Below are positions 26,067 through 35,039 of a stretch of DNA of 64,000 nt, piece after piece. Location: the NCBI RefSeq assembly GCF_000297395.2, contig NZ_HF570108.1:3345766-3409765 (forward strand). The letters run 5' to 3'. A program made the translations under genes and the position numbers. The notes beneath the pieces are model-generated. The model was not told the origin of the DNA. It ran no database searches and saw only the letters and a program-made list of their open reading frames with translations. This stretch comes from Micromonospora lupini str. Lupac 08. GTDB taxonomy: Bacteria; Actinomycetota; Actinomycetes; Mycobacteriales; Micromonosporaceae. Each line of letters begins with the position of its first letter. Within the stretch, counting starts at the first letter, position 1.

Positions 26067-28865
26067 TCAGCCGCCGGTGTGGATGTGCGCCGCCCACAGC
26101 GTCGGCGCAAGCGGGTAGCGGTCCCGCAGCCCTCGCACGGCCGAGTGCAGGGCGTACGCCGCCGACCCGGTCGGGTCGCCGTGCGCGTAGAAGGCGGTGG
26201 TCAGGGCGAGGGAGACCGCGTCGTCGACCTCCCACAGGGTGCCGATGACGTGCCGGAACCCGGCGAGCTGGAAGGCGCCGGTGATGTGCAGCGCCTCGTC
26301 GACAAGGGTCGGCGGGGCCTGGGAGGTCGCACAGGCCGACAGGAAGGCGAACTCCGCGTCCAGGTCGAGCCGGGACACGTCGGCCACGGTGAGCGGATCG
26401 TCCTGGTGGTCGTGTACGAGCAGCCGGCCCTGCGCCGGGTCATCCGGATCGGCCACCGCGTGGCACGCGAAGTGCGCGTACGCCGAGTCGGCCAACCGGT
26501 CCAGGACCTGCTCCCGGGTGGCTCCCGCGTCCAGCCCGACCCACGCATCGGGCAGCGCCCGCGCCGCCGACGCGGCCTCGCGTTCGGCGCTGGGCAGCGC
26601 CCCCGGGCCGCCAGGGGTGACGCGCATCGCCACGACACAGGACCGGGCGTCAGGCCGGGACTGGCGCGTTCCGGTGCGTTTGCGGGCCAGCGCGGTCACC
26701 GTCGGGGTGTAGGAGGAGACCACCCGGTCGAGGGCGGACCGGCCGGCGCCGGCCTGCGCGGCGTGCAGGGGGAAGAACGCCAGCGGACCGACCGGGCACC
26801 ACCAGACGCGCGGCAGCTCGCCGCCCGCCTCGGGCGCGCCGATCTGGTCCAGCACCGGCCCGACCAGGGCAGACCACAACCAGTCGAGTACGCCGCCGAG
26901 CGCCGACTGGGCGCGCAGCCTGCTCCGCGCGTCCGCCGCCGGGTCGTACGCCGTGGTGGTGGCCTCCTGGAGCAGCCGCAGCTGCGTCATCGCGTCGGTG
27001 AGCGACAGACCAGGCAGGGGCAGCACCGTCACGCGGTGCCCTCGCAGGATGAGCGCGTCGCAGCGCAACTCGCTCGCGATCGGCACGACCACGGTCCCGT
27101 CGACCTGGTCGAGCAGTTGTCGGGCGCTGGGCGCGCGCAGGAAGTCGCCCAGGCCGGGCAGCTCCCGGATCGTCGCCAGCAGCACGTTCCACTCGGTCTC
27201 CCGGTCCCGGCCGAAGGTGGTGGGCCGCGACGTTTCGGGGGCGGGCGCTTCGAAGTCCCGACGCATCCGCTGGAAGTCGGCCGCCAGACGCCCGTCGGCG
27301 CGTTGCAGCGCCGCCCACTCGCCGTCGGCAGTCAACCGCTGGTGCAGCAGCAGGCCCCGGCCCCGCTCCAGCAGCTCCAGGGCCCGCTCCGGCTGTCCGG
27401 CGCCGATCGCGCAGGAGGCGGCGGTCGCCGCCAACCCGGCCGTCGAGCCGAGGTCCGCGTACTGGTCGTGTCGCGTACGCCCCCGCGACGCCAGCCGGGG
27501 CAGCAACGTGATGGCCTCGTCGAAGGCGTCCGTCGCCTCCTTCCACCGGCCCAGCGCGGTAAGCGTGTAGGCCGCCTTGTCGAACGCCTGGATCCGGACC
27601 GGCACGGCCGCGGACTCGACGCGGCCGGCGGTGCGCGCCCGCTCGGCGGCCTCGGTGAGCAGGGCCTTCTCACCGGTCCGCAGGTAGGTCGCCCGCAACG
27701 CCTGGGCGATGGACAGCCCCGTCTCGGCGCGGTGCGGATCACGCGCGGGCAGGGCGTCCAGCGCCTGCCGCAGCAGGACGAGCGCCTCCTGAAGGTAGGC
27801 GGGCTCCCCGGTGGCGTCGTAGAGCAACCGGAGGCTGTAGCCCAACTGGTCCGAGTACAACGCGTGGTTGGGCTCCCCGCGTACGGAGAGCGCGAGCGCC
27901 CGGCGCAGCAGACCGATCGCCGTCTCCAGGGCGGAGATGTCACCGGTCAACTGGTGCGTCTTCATGCCGACGGTGGAGAGGCTGGCGAGCGCCGTCCGGT
28001 GCTGCGGATGCCGCTCTCCGACTGTGGTCAGCGCGGCGGCGAACTCCTCCCACGCCTGGCCGAGCAGCTCGGCGCGGCCGGTGCGGTCGACAAGGGTGAG
28101 CAACGTCTGCCCGGTCAGGAAACGCGCGTCGACGCTCTGCCGGCTGTGCTCCCGCAGCACCGCGACGGCCCGTTCGACATCGGCCGTGTGGGTGGTCCCG
28201 GAAGCCCGGGCCAGCAGGCACCGGGCTCGCAGCATGACGATCTGGTCCTGGTTCGGGCCGGTGGCGTCCACCGAGGACACCAGCTCCAACGCCTCGTCGA
28301 CGTAGTCCTCCACACCGGTGAGCTGGTAGGCGCGCAACAGCGCCTCCGCGTGAATGCCCCGCAACGCGGGCAGATGCTCCGGGCTGATCCACTGCTCGGC
28401 CATCTTGGCGATGGCCGTGAGCCGGTAGAGCGTGTCGACCGAGCCGTCGAAGTCGTGCCGGACCCGACAGACCTGGCACTTCTTGAGCATCAGCACCGCG
28501 CTGTTGCCGAGGTCGGCCGAGGCGTCCTCGGCGAACCGCAGATACTGCTCGGCGATGTCCAGGAGCTGCGGCTCACTCTCGATCCGGGCTCTGGCCAGCA
28601 GCACATCCGTGTACGTGGCAAGGGCGCGGACGCCGTGCGGCGTACCCAGATCATCGGCCAGGAAGGAGTCGGCCATCGTGCGGATCGCGGCCTCCAGCAC
28701 GACGGTGGCCTCGATCAGGTCCTGCCGCGCCTGGCCCGCGTGGTAGCGGTCGAGCAGCGCGGCCCCCAGCTCCACCTGGGCCTCGGCCCACCGCCGGTCG
28801 CCGCGCGGCCGCCCGGCCGCGGCGCGACGCCAGTGGTCCACGGCGTCCCTTGCAGAGCGACCCAC
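26067..28865 (-). CDS. TPR-CHAT domain protease, cytosolic
   Basis: A 932-residue protein without transmembrane segments. About 560 residues of TPR-like helices precede a CHAT domain. The catalytic pair is His near 801 (YAHFACHAVADP) and Cys near 845 (FLSACATSQ), followed by the family-typical GFRHVIGTLWEVDD. GTG at 28865 has GGGAGGT upstream; the frame is open to 28916. It is convergent with the first CHAT operon and divergent from a small cysteine-rich gene. Two different CHAT proteases in adjacent units suggest a paired or cascade system. Confidence 0.85.
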   Translation of the reverse strand: MGRSARDAVDHWRRAAAGRPRGDRRWAEAQVELGAALLDRYHAGQARQDLIEATVVLEAAIRTMADSFLADDLGTPHGVRALATYTDVLLARARIESEPQLLDIAEQYLRFAEDASADLGNSAVLMLKKCQVCRVRHDFDGSVDTLYRLTAIAKMAEQWISPEHLPALRGIHAEALLRAYQLTGVEDYVDEALELVSSVDATGPNQDQIVMLRARCLLARASGTTHTADVERAVAVLREHSRQSVDARFLTGQTLLTLVDRTGRAELLGQAWEEFAAALTTVGERHPQHRTALASLSTVGMKTHQLTGDISALETAIGLLRRALALSVRGEPNHALYSDQLGYSLRLLYDATGEPAYLQEALVLLRQALDALPARDPHRAETGLSIAQALRATYLRTGEKALLTEAAERARTAGRVESAAVPVRIQAFDKAAYTLTALGRWKEATDAFDEAITLLPRLASRGRTRHDQYADLGSTAGLAATAASCAIGAGQPERALELLERGRGLLLHQRLTADGEWAALQRADGRLAADFQRMRRDFEAPAPETSRPTTFGRDRETEWNVLLATIRELPGLGDFLRAPSARQLLDQVDGTVVVPIASELRCDALILRGHRVTVLPLPGLSLTDAMTQLRLLQEATTTAYDPAADARSRLRAQSALGGVLDWLWSALVGPVLDQIGAPEAGGELPRVWWCPVGPLAFFPLHAAQAGAGRSALDRVVSSYTPTVTALARKRTGTRQSRPDARSCVVAMRVTPGGPGALPSAEREAASAARALPDAWVGLDAGATREQVLDRLADSAYAHFACHAVADPDDPAQGRLLVHDHQDDPLTVADVSRLDLDAEFAFLSACATSQAPPTLVDEALHITGAFQLAGFRHVIGTLWEVDDAVSLALTTAFYAHGDPTGSAAYALHSAVRGLRDRYPLAPTLWAAHIHTGG

Positions 28866-28938
28866 CGGCGCACCTCCCCGTCGCGGTTGCCCCCCAGCCT
28901 GCCAGCCGCGCGCCACATCGACAGGAGATAATCAGCCG

Positions 28939-29340
28939 ATGAGTCAATCGGCGCCGGACAGGCAGCTCGACGACGACCGGGCCACCCGGCTGGCCCGGGT
29001 CTGCGCCGACATCGCGCAGGTGGGTGACCTGCTCGGCCCGGAACCGGCCCAGGCCCTGGCCCGGCTGCGGGACCGGTCGCTGTCCGATGAGGCCGTGGAC
29101 GCGGTGCTCGCCGAGGTGACCGAGTTGATGCGCCTCGGCGGGCTGGTCGGCGGCGACACGATCGTCCGGGGCGACCGCTACCTGCCGCTGGCCGGCATCC
29201 ACGGCCGCCGCCCAGAAGTCGTGCGGGTCTGCCCCGGTGACCTGTGCGACCGGGTGGAGATCCCCCGGCCGGACGCCGGCCCGCCGCCGCGCTGCGCCGT
29301 GTGGGACTGCCCGCTGCCGACCTTCCGGATGGACAGGTGA
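28939..29340 (+). CDS. Small protein with C-terminal four-cysteine motif
   Basis: 133 residues: a helical N-terminal part and a C-terminal C-x4-C...C-x4-C pattern (VCPGDLCD and PRCAVWDCPLPTF) that could bind one zinc. No family recognised. GGAG lies about 12 bases upstream of the ATG (CAGGAGATAATC). It is divergent from the CHAT gene and its stop overlaps the next start (GTGA, 29337-29340). Confidence 0.65.
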   Translation: MSQSAPDRQLDDDRATRLARVCADIAQVGDLLGPEPAQALARLRDRSLSDEAVDAVLAEVTELMRLGGLVGGDTIVRGDRYLPLAGIHGRRPEVVRVCPGDLCDRVEIPRPDAGPPPRCAVWDCPLPTFRMDR

Positions 29341-30239
29341 ACGCGGTCATCGCCTCGCTCGGCGGCAAGCTGGCCGAGCGGTGGCTCGCCGGCCTGGCGC
29401 TGCCCGGTCTGGTGTTCGTGGCGATGGCTGCCGTGGCGGTGCGGCTCGGCCACGCCCACTGGTGGGACCTGCGGCTGCTGCGGCAGGAGGTGGACCGCCT
29501 CGCCCTCGGGTCACCGTCGCGGAGCACCGGGTCCGCGCTGTTGATTCTGCTCGGTGTCGTGCTGGGCAGCGTCGTCGCCGCGATGGCCGCCCAGAGCCTG
29601 GAACGCCTGGTCGTGGCCCTGTGGACGCAGGACTGGGGCCGGGCCGGCGAGGCCCTGACCCGCCGGCGGCGACGCCTGTGGAACGCCGCCATGGACCGGT
29701 ACGAGACCGCCCTGCGGGCCAAGGCACGCCGCCTGCGGTCCGCCGACGACACCACCGGGCCGCTGCCGGACACCCAGGCGCTCGCCCGCGCCTGCGACCG
29801 GATCGCGCTGACCGAGCCCGACCGGCCGACGTGGATCGGCGACCGCATGCTCGCCACTGCGGTACGGGTGCGAGCCTGCTACGGCCTGGACCTGGCCGCC
29901 GCCTGGCCCCGACTGTGGCTGCTGCTGCCCGAGGAGACCCGAGGCCCGCTCGCCCTCGCGCAGGCCGACTTCGCCGCCGCCGCCCGACGGGTGGGCTGGG
30001 GGCTGCTGTATGTGGCGCTCGGCCTGCTGTGGTGGCCCGCGGCGGTCGTCGGCCTCGGGCTGGGCGTGGCGGGTTGGCGACGGGGCCGCGCGGCGGTGTC
30101 CGTGCTGGCGGACCTGGTGGAGGCGGTGGTCGACCTGCACGTGCGCGCCCTCGGCGCCGCGCTGGGACATCCCACCGACGGCGCCTTCGGCACCGCCGAC
30201 GGCGAGGCCGTGACAGTCCTGCTGCGCAAGGACCGGTAA
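29337..30239 (+). CDS. Hypothetical membrane protein of the CHAT neighbourhood
   Basis: A 300-residue protein with about four transmembrane segments: one near the N-terminus (LAGLALPGLVFVAMAAVAV), one near residue 65 (ALLILLGVVLGSVVAAMAA) and a pair near 225-255 (VGWGLLYVALGLLWWPAAVVGLGLGVAGW). Between them is a basic helical cytoplasmic domain. GTG start is translationally coupled to the Cys4 gene. No family recognised. Co-occurrence with the divergent CHAT gene suggests a membrane effector or sensor, which is inference. Confidence 0.65.
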   Translation: MNAVIASLGGKLAERWLAGLALPGLVFVAMAAVAVRLGHAHWWDLRLLRQEVDRLALGSPSRSTGSALLILLGVVLGSVVAAMAAQSLERLVVALWTQDWGRAGEALTRRRRRLWNAAMDRYETALRAKARRLRSADDTTGPLPDTQALARACDRIALTEPDRPTWIGDRMLATAVRVRACYGLDLAAAWPRLWLLLPEETRGPLALAQADFAAAARRVGWGLLYVALGLLWWPAAVVGLGLGVAGWRRGRAAVSVLADLVEAVVDLHVRALGAALGHPTDGAFGTADGEAVTVLLRKDR

Positions 30240-30328
30240 TCCCCGGGGCCCCGGCGCCGGCCGGGCGGGTTTCCGGGAACGTGCGATTCGGGCATGTACC
30301 TCGGCACTGCTGGAGGGGAGAGACGGCA

Positions 30329-30670
30329 ATGCTGGTAACCGGTTATCTCGGCGCGGTGCTCATCGGTGCCCTCGTCGGCCTGCTCGGCCGACTCATCCTG
30401 CCGGGGAGGCAGCGGATCGGTCTCTTCGCCACGTTCGTCATCGGCGTCGGCTCGGCGGTGCTGGGCACCGTGGTCGCCCGGGCGCTCAATGTCGACGACG
30501 GCGCCGGCGCGCGGGTGTGGGTGCTGCGCTGGGACTGGGTCGTGCTCGCGATCCAGGTCGGTCTCGCGATCATCGTCGTCGCGCTGGCGAACATGCTCAC
30601 CTTCACCCGGCTCGCCGGCGGCGACGACACCCCCCGTCGGCGCCCCCGACGCAGCCAGGCCAAGGGCTGA
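30329..30670 (+). CDS. GlsB/YeaQ/YmgE-like small membrane protein
   Basis: 113 residues with three hydrophobic helices and the glycine-rich start YLGAVLIGALVGLLGRLILPG, typical of the transglycosylase-associated (GlsB/YeaQ) stress membrane family. The C-terminal tail is strongly basic. GGAGGGGAG lies 7-15 bases before the ATG. A strong hairpin follows, so it probably ends the transcription unit. Exact biochemical role unknown in the family. Confidence 0.75.
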   Translation: MLVTGYLGAVLIGALVGLLGRLILPGRQRIGLFATFVIGVGSAVLGTVVARALNVDDGAGARVWVLRWDWVVLAIQVGLAIIVVALANMLTFTRLAGGDDTPRRRPRRSQAKG

Positions 30671-30675
30671 CGACC

Positions 30676-30703
30676 GGAGGGACCACCCGTGAGTGGTCCC
30701 TCC
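30676..30703. terminator. Strong hairpin terminator
   Basis: GGAGGGACCAC and GTGGTCCCTCC form a perfect 11-bp stem with a 6-base loop, five bases after the stop of the small membrane protein gene. No T-tract, as usual in high-GC actinobacteria. Confidence 0.75.
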
Positions 30704-30826
30704 GCTGGTGCGTTGATGAGTGGCTAGACTTCAGGTTGGCAGTTCACCTGTGCTCTGCTGCGGCGAGCGCAGCCTCGGGAGGGTGTTCCCGCACCCTCTC
30801 GAGGGGCCGTCCCATCGGACGGGCGC

Positions 30827-31249
30827 CTACTCGCAGAAGACCCGCACGGTGGCATCGGGGGAGTCCACCTCCACTGTCACGTCGTCGAGGTGCTCCACGA
30901 GGGCTTCCAACTGCTCGGGCTTGAGCTGCGTCAGGTCGATCGGCACGCCCGAGTCGCTGAGTGAGGCGTTGGCCTTGACCAGGGCCTGCGGCGGGACCAG
31001 CGCCGCCAGCCGTACGCCGGCCCGCAGCAGTTGCAGTGGCACCCGCACGTTGACCCGCGACGGCTCGCCGTTGTCGGTGGCGTCCACCACCACCCGCAGG
31101 TACTTCACCTTGCCCTTCGGTCGGGCGTCGAGACCTGCCGCCGCCGGCGCCTGGTCCCGTTCGAGTGCGGCGATGAGCTGCTCGGCCTCCTCCGCGGTGA
31201 TCTTGCCGGCGGCCAGCATGTCGAGGATGTCCTTGCGTTGTTCGGTCAT
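30827..31249 (-). CDS. SHOCT-like domain protein
   Basis: 140 residues. The N-terminal helix pair ILDMLAAGKITAEEAEQLI is the SHOCT-like/LiaX-type oligomerisation motif. The rest is a beta-rich domain (VKYLRVVVDATDNGE...VNVRVPLQLL) as in bacterial anti-sigma-associated or bactofilin-like proteins. ATG at 31249 has GGAGAGG upstream. It is the third gene of a DUF2089 operon and probably acts with it. Confidence 0.75.
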   Translation of the reverse strand: MTEQRKDILDMLAAGKITAEEAEQLIAALERDQAPAAAGLDARPKGKVKYLRVVVDATDNGEPSRVNVRVPLQLLRAGVRLAALVPPQALVKANASLSDSGVPIDLTQLKPEQLEALVEHLDDVTVEVDSPDATVRVFCE

Positions 31250-31260
31250 TCGAACCTCTC

Positions 31261-31521
31261 CTATCGGATGGCCACGAGCACGGCCGTACGGCCCTGCTCG
31301 ATGTCGAAACGGGCGCCGGGCAGCGCGGAGATGACGCGCCAACCGGCGCCGAGCGCCCGCACCGCACCGATGCGGAACACCAGGCAGGCCACGATCGCCG
31401 CGAGCACGACCAGGACCACGATCGGGAAGAGCAGGAGCGCCACCGGGAGCACCGGAACCCAGAAGCGGAGGGGCCGGCGGTCCGGGCGGTTGACCCGGAC
31501 GGTCACCACCTGCGGCATCAC
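31261..31521 (-). CDS. Small single-pass membrane protein of the DUF2089 operon
   Basis: 86 residues with one long hydrophobic stretch (FWVPVLPVALLLFPIVVLVVLAAIVACLVF) between a basic N-terminus and a short amphipathic tail. It may begin at GTG 31521 or ATG 31518; the latter overlaps the DUF2089 stop. Middle gene of the operon. Function unknown. Confidence 0.7.
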   Translation of the reverse strand: MMPQVVTVRVNRPDRRPLRFWVPVLPVALLLFPIVVLVVLAAIVACLVFRIGAVRALGAGWRVISALPGARFDIEQGRTAVLVAIR

Positions 31522-31895
31522 GGCCGGCCTTCCAACTCCGCCAGCGCCTGCTGGGCGGTGATCTCACCGCGGCGCAACCGGTCGATGACGTCGGCCCGCG
31601 ACGGCGCCGGGTCGGTCTCGACGAAGTCGAGCATCTGCGTGATCCGGTTGAGCCGTGACTTGATCGTCGGATAGCTCACCCCGAAGATGCGTTCCATCTC
31701 CTTGATCGAACCGTGGCAGCGCACGAACGCCGTGACGAAGACCTGGTCCTCGACGTTGAGCTGAGCCAGTTGCGGTAGCTCGAACTCGCCCTCGATCGCG
31801 ACGCCGTTGCTCGCCAGGCGCACCCGCTCGACGACGAACGGCTGCCCCCGCGTCAGGCTGGTGAGTTCCTGCCACTCCATCGCCTGTTCTGTCAT
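31518..31895 (-). CDS. DUF2089 family regulator-like protein
   Basis: 125 residues. The central FVRCHGSIKEMERIFGVSYPTIKSRLNRI is the DUF2089 helix-turn-helix-like signature. The C-terminus (VIDRLRRGEITAQQALAEL) carries a second SHOCT-like helix pair that matches the one in the downstream gene product, so the two may interact. First gene of a three-gene operon with overlapping ends. An AT-rich inverted repeat upstream could be its operator. Confidence 0.8.
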   Translation of the reverse strand: MTEQAMEWQELTSLTRGQPFVVERVRLASNGVAIEGEFELPQLAQLNVEDQVFVTAFVRCHGSIKEMERIFGVSYPTIKSRLNRITQMLDFVETDPAPSRADVIDRLRRGEITAQQALAELEGRP

Positions 31896-32230
31896 ACCTA
31901 AAGTTGTAGCTTAAGAATCTTGAAGTTCCAAGAGCCGAACCTTGATTTTCTTAATATTGGTCTCCCGCTGGCGAACATGGGTGGCGGGGTGCGGCGGGCG
32001 GGAGGGGTGAGCTGGCGCCGTGATCCACTCGCTTTCATGGAAGTTGGGGTGTCCCGGCTCGTTGGACACCCCGACTTCAAAGAACCCGAGTTGATCTCTC
32101 GTCGCCGATCAGGAGCACGAAACCGCCGTGGCCACAGAGAGGTCCCGTCTCGTTCGATGCGAAAGATTTCTTGCGAAAACCCGCTCCCAAGACGTATAAC
32201 CGAAAGGAGTCTTTCGCTAGGGGAGTGCTG
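31896..32230. promoter_or_regulatory. Divergent promoter region with inverted repeat 31911-31954
   Basis: TTAAGAA (31911) and TTCTTAA (31948) are perfect inverted arms flanking CTTGAAGTTCCAAG, in the AT-rich stretch just upstream of the DUF2089 gene. Further right lies a dispersed repeat (32020-32098), then GCGAAAGA...TCTTTCGC arms near 32159 and 32219, just before the wHTH gene. Both inverted repeats are plausible operators for the respective regulators. Confidence 0.4.
32020..32098. repeat. Dispersed hairpin repeat, copy 1
   Basis: About 79 bases shared with 35040-35116 in the same orientation (CACTCG, G-rich arm GGGGTGTCC, GGACACCCCGAC, GAACCCGAG, GATCT). A 15-bp stem with one G-T pair forms between 32040-32054 and 32064-32078. 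It resembles a REP-like intergenic element. It lies upstream of the wHTH gene. Confidence 0.75.
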
Positions 32231-32815
32231 ATGGAGCGGAACGAGCCGGAACGTCGGGTGCGCGTCCAGGACGCGACAAAGCTGCGGGCGCTCGCGCACC
32301 CGTTGCGCCTGCGGCTGCTGCGCTACCTGCTGGCCGCCGGCCCGAGAACCGCCGCGCAGTGCGCCGAGGCCCTGGAGGACACCGGATCGAACTGCAGCTA
32401 CCACCTGCGTCAACTGGCCCGCCACGGCCTCATTGAACCGGCCCTCGCCGAGGGCGCCAACCGGCGTGACCGACCGTGGCGCGCCGCCGCCACCGGGCTC
32501 GAACTCGCCCCGGATCCCGATGAGCCCGAGGGGCAGCAGATCATCGACGCGCTGACCGCCCTGGAACTCGACGAGGGGTTTCGATCGTTGCAGCGCTACC
32601 AAACTCAGCAGCACAAACTGGCCGACGAGTGGCGGGAGAGCGCCACGTTCCACAGCTACACGCTCTCGCTCACTCCGGAGGAGTTGCGACACCTCACGCT
32701 GACCCTGGACGCCGTCATCCGGCCGTACCTGCGCCCGTTGCGAAACGCGCCCCCGAGCGATGCCCGGCCGGTCAGCCTCAACCTTCAGGCGTACGCCACA
32801 CCGGAGTTCATCTGA
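32231..32815 (+). CDS. ArsR-like winged-helix regulator
   Basis: 194 residues. The N-terminal wHTH (KLRALAHPLRLRLLRYLL...NCSYHLRQLARHGLIEP) is of the HTH_20 type, followed by a helical effector domain. ATG at 32231 with GGGGAG upstream. The stop overlaps the MFS transporter start (TGATG, 32813-32817), so it is in an operon with the exporter and probably controls it, as regulator-MFS pairs commonly do. Confidence 0.85.
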   Translation: MERNEPERRVRVQDATKLRALAHPLRLRLLRYLLAAGPRTAAQCAEALEDTGSNCSYHLRQLARHGLIEPALAEGANRRDRPWRAAATGLELAPDPDEPEGQQIIDALTALELDEGFRSLQRYQTQQHKLADEWRESATFHSYTLSLTPEELRHLTLTLDAVIRPYLRPLRNAPPSDARPVSLNLQAYATPEFI

Positions 32816-34071
32816 TGGTGACGCTGCTGCGACACCGCGGATTCGCCCTGATCTGGGCTGCCGGGCTCTTCTCCAGCGTGGCGAGCTGGCTGCTGCTCAC
32901 CGGGCTGCCGATCTACGTGTTCGGGGTGACCGGCTCGGCGCTCACCACCTCCGCCGTCTTCCTCGTCGAGCTGCTGTGCGGCATCACGCTGGGATCGTTC
33001 GCCGGTGCTCTCGCCGATCGTCACGACAGGTTCCGGCTCATGAGCGGCGTCGCCGTGCTCCAGGCCGCGGTGGTGGTCCCGCTGCTCGGCCAACCCGACC
33101 ACCACCTGTGGGTCATCTCCCTTGTCGCCGGGGCGCAGGCGGTACTGACGCAGACGTTCGACTCCGCCCGCAACGCCGTGCTGCCACGGCTCGTCGAGCC
33201 CGCCCACCTGGTGCGCGCCAACAGCGTGATAGCACTCAACATGAGCGTGGGACGGCTCATCGGAGGCTCGCTGGGCGGGTTCGCGATCACCCGCGACGGC
33301 ACCCGCTACCTGGCTGTCGGCGCCACCGTGGCCTTCGTGATCACGGCAGCCCTGATCGCCGCCGGCCGCCGCGCCGCCCACCACGCAGCCACGGAGTCGA
33401 CGACCCCGGACCGTACGTCGTCGTTCCTCACCGCCTGGCGACACGGCCTCAGGGCGATGCTGCGCAACCGCTCGGTACGGATGACGATCGTGAGTGTGGC
33501 ACTGGGCGGCATCGCACAGGGCCTGTTCGTAGTGCTCTTTGTGGTCTTCGTCAGCCGCGTGCTGCATGCCGACGGCACCCTCACCGGTGTTCTGCGGGGC
33601 GTCCAGGCGATCGGCGGGGTGGCGGGTGGGCTCATCATCGGCATGCTGGGCGCCCGGCTCAGCCCTCGACTGCTGATGAGCCTCGGGGCGACCACCTTCG
33701 CCCTGATCAGCCTGGTCATCTGGAACGGACCGGCGGTCACCCGCCGACCGGAGTGGTACATCGGGTTGTTCATCCTGGTCGGTGCGCCTGGCGTCGCGTA
33801 CGCCAGCGGAGCTTTCGCGCAGATCCAACAGAGCGTGCCCGACACCGAGCTGGGCCGGGCGTTCGGCGTCTACTACGCGATCTTCAACGCGTCGCAGGGG
33901 CTGGGCATGGCGGCGGCCGGCCTGCTCGGCGACGTACTCAACGTCGTACTCGTGCTCAACGTGCAGGCCGCGCTCTACCTGGCCTCCGGTGCGGTTGCGT
34001 ACCTGGGCCTGCGCTCCGTCCCGCAGCAGCGCGCCGCCGTACGGCAGCGCGCCACCGTCGACGTCGGGTAG
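32815..34071 (+). CDS. MFS transporter (drug-efflux type)
   Basis: 418 residues with about 10-12 transmembrane helices. The conserved loop between TM2 and TM3 is GALADRHDRFRLM (the G-x-x-x-D-R-x-x-R motif A). Similar to the enterobactin-exporter/macrolide-efflux branch of MFS. ATG overlaps the stop of the wHTH regulator. Substrate unknown. Confidence 0.85.
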   Translation: MVTLLRHRGFALIWAAGLFSSVASWLLLTGLPIYVFGVTGSALTTSAVFLVELLCGITLGSFAGALADRHDRFRLMSGVAVLQAAVVVPLLGQPDHHLWVISLVAGAQAVLTQTFDSARNAVLPRLVEPAHLVRANSVIALNMSVGRLIGGSLGGFAITRDGTRYLAVGATVAFVITAALIAAGRRAAHHAATESTTPDRTSSFLTAWRHGLRAMLRNRSVRMTIVSVALGGIAQGLFVVLFVVFVSRVLHADGTLTGVLRGVQAIGGVAGGLIIGMLGARLSPRLLMSLGATTFALISLVIWNGPAVTRRPEWYIGLFILVGAPGVAYASGAFAQIQQSVPDTELGRAFGVYYAIFNASQGLGMAAAGLLGDVLNVVLVLNVQAALYLASGAVAYLGLRSVPQQRAAVRQRATVDVG

Positions 34072-34096
34072 ACCACGGTCGCCGACTCGGCCGCGC

Positions 34097-34981
34097 CTAT
34101 GCGCCCGAGATGGCCTTCAGTGCCGTGTCGAGTGCCTGGTCGGCCGGGACGGGTACGTCGGGGACCACTCCGACGCCCTCCCAGTTGGTGCCCGTGACGC
34201 TGTTGATGGTCCGGGCGGTCGGCACGGTCACGAGGATGTGTTCGGTGACCGGGTGGCGGGCTGTCGGATGCGCGCCACCACGGGTCGTCTCACCGACGAC
34301 GACGGCCCGACCGTGCGCCTGGAGGGTGTACGCCACGTCCTCGCCCCCGGAGAACGTCGTCGCGCTGGTGAGCACGTGGACCGGGCGGTCCGCATAGCGC
34401 GGCGCGGGAAGGTACGCGGCCGTCCAGAACTGACGTGTCGCGCCGGTGGACCGCTCGTAGAAGTCGTTGAGGTGCACCTGGTCGTCACGGAAGAAGTAGC
34501 TGCACCACATCGCGGCGCCCTCCGGCGTTCCGCCGGTGCAGGCGCGCAGGTCGAGGATGAGCGCGGAGCTGAGGGCGACCAGTTGCATGGCCGCGCCGAT
34601 CGCGCCGGCCCCTTCGTCGGCGTACGCGATGCGCCGCACGTCGATGAGCCCGACGTTCCCGTCCAGGTGCTCGACGCGGCGGATTCCCTGGTTCTCCGCG
34701 CGGAGCAGCGCGCGGAACGCGGCCCGCCCGCCGTCCTCGTCGGCGGGATCGAGCGACTGCGGCAGGTCCGTCCAGAGCAGCCGCAGATGCTTGTCCGGGC
34801 ACACCTGCTGAAGGTGAGCGGTCACGGTCTCGCAGAGCGCCGGCCCGTCCAGGTTGTCGTAGTCGCCGGCCGTGAGGCGGCTCCGGATGGCGGCGTCGAT
34901 GTCCGCGACCTTCTCAGGGAAGACGTACCCCGCCTCGATCCGGTCGAGTGCCTGTCCGATGATCTTTTCGTTGGAGAGCAT
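34097..34981 (-). CDS. S41-family (IRBP-like) peptidase
   Basis: 294 residues. An N-terminal helical domain (VFPEKVADIDAAIRSRL) is followed by the S41 catalytic domain. The catalytic Ser is in TSATTFSGGEDVAY, a few residues before the usual family Lys position, where Glu/Asp appear instead; IRBP-like members lack the CtpA Lys. The GETTRGGAHP and GVVPDVPV ends are typical. ATG at 34981; no clear signal peptide, so it is probably cytoplasmic. It is convergent with the MFS gene. Confidence 0.85.
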   Translation of the reverse strand: MLSNEKIIGQALDRIEAGYVFPEKVADIDAAIRSRLTAGDYDNLDGPALCETVTAHLQQVCPDKHLRLLWTDLPQSLDPADEDGGRAAFRALLRAENQGIRRVEHLDGNVGLIDVRRIAYADEGAGAIGAAMQLVALSSALILDLRACTGGTPEGAAMWCSYFFRDDQVHLNDFYERSTGATRQFWTAAYLPAPRYADRPVHVLTSATTFSGGEDVAYTLQAHGRAVVVGETTRGGAHPTARHPVTEHILVTVPTARTINSVTGTNWEGVGVVPDVPVPADQALDTALKAISGA

Positions 34982-35039
34982 GGCGCGCCACGTTAGACCG
35001 CTGACGAGCTCATGACCACCGACTTTCGTCCAGGTTCCA

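Noticed and set aside
25770..28931. A 1053-codon plus-strand frame antisense to the second CHAT gene
   Set aside because: Composition is that of a shadow frame, while the minus strand carries an intact TPR-CHAT protein with catalytic His and Cys.
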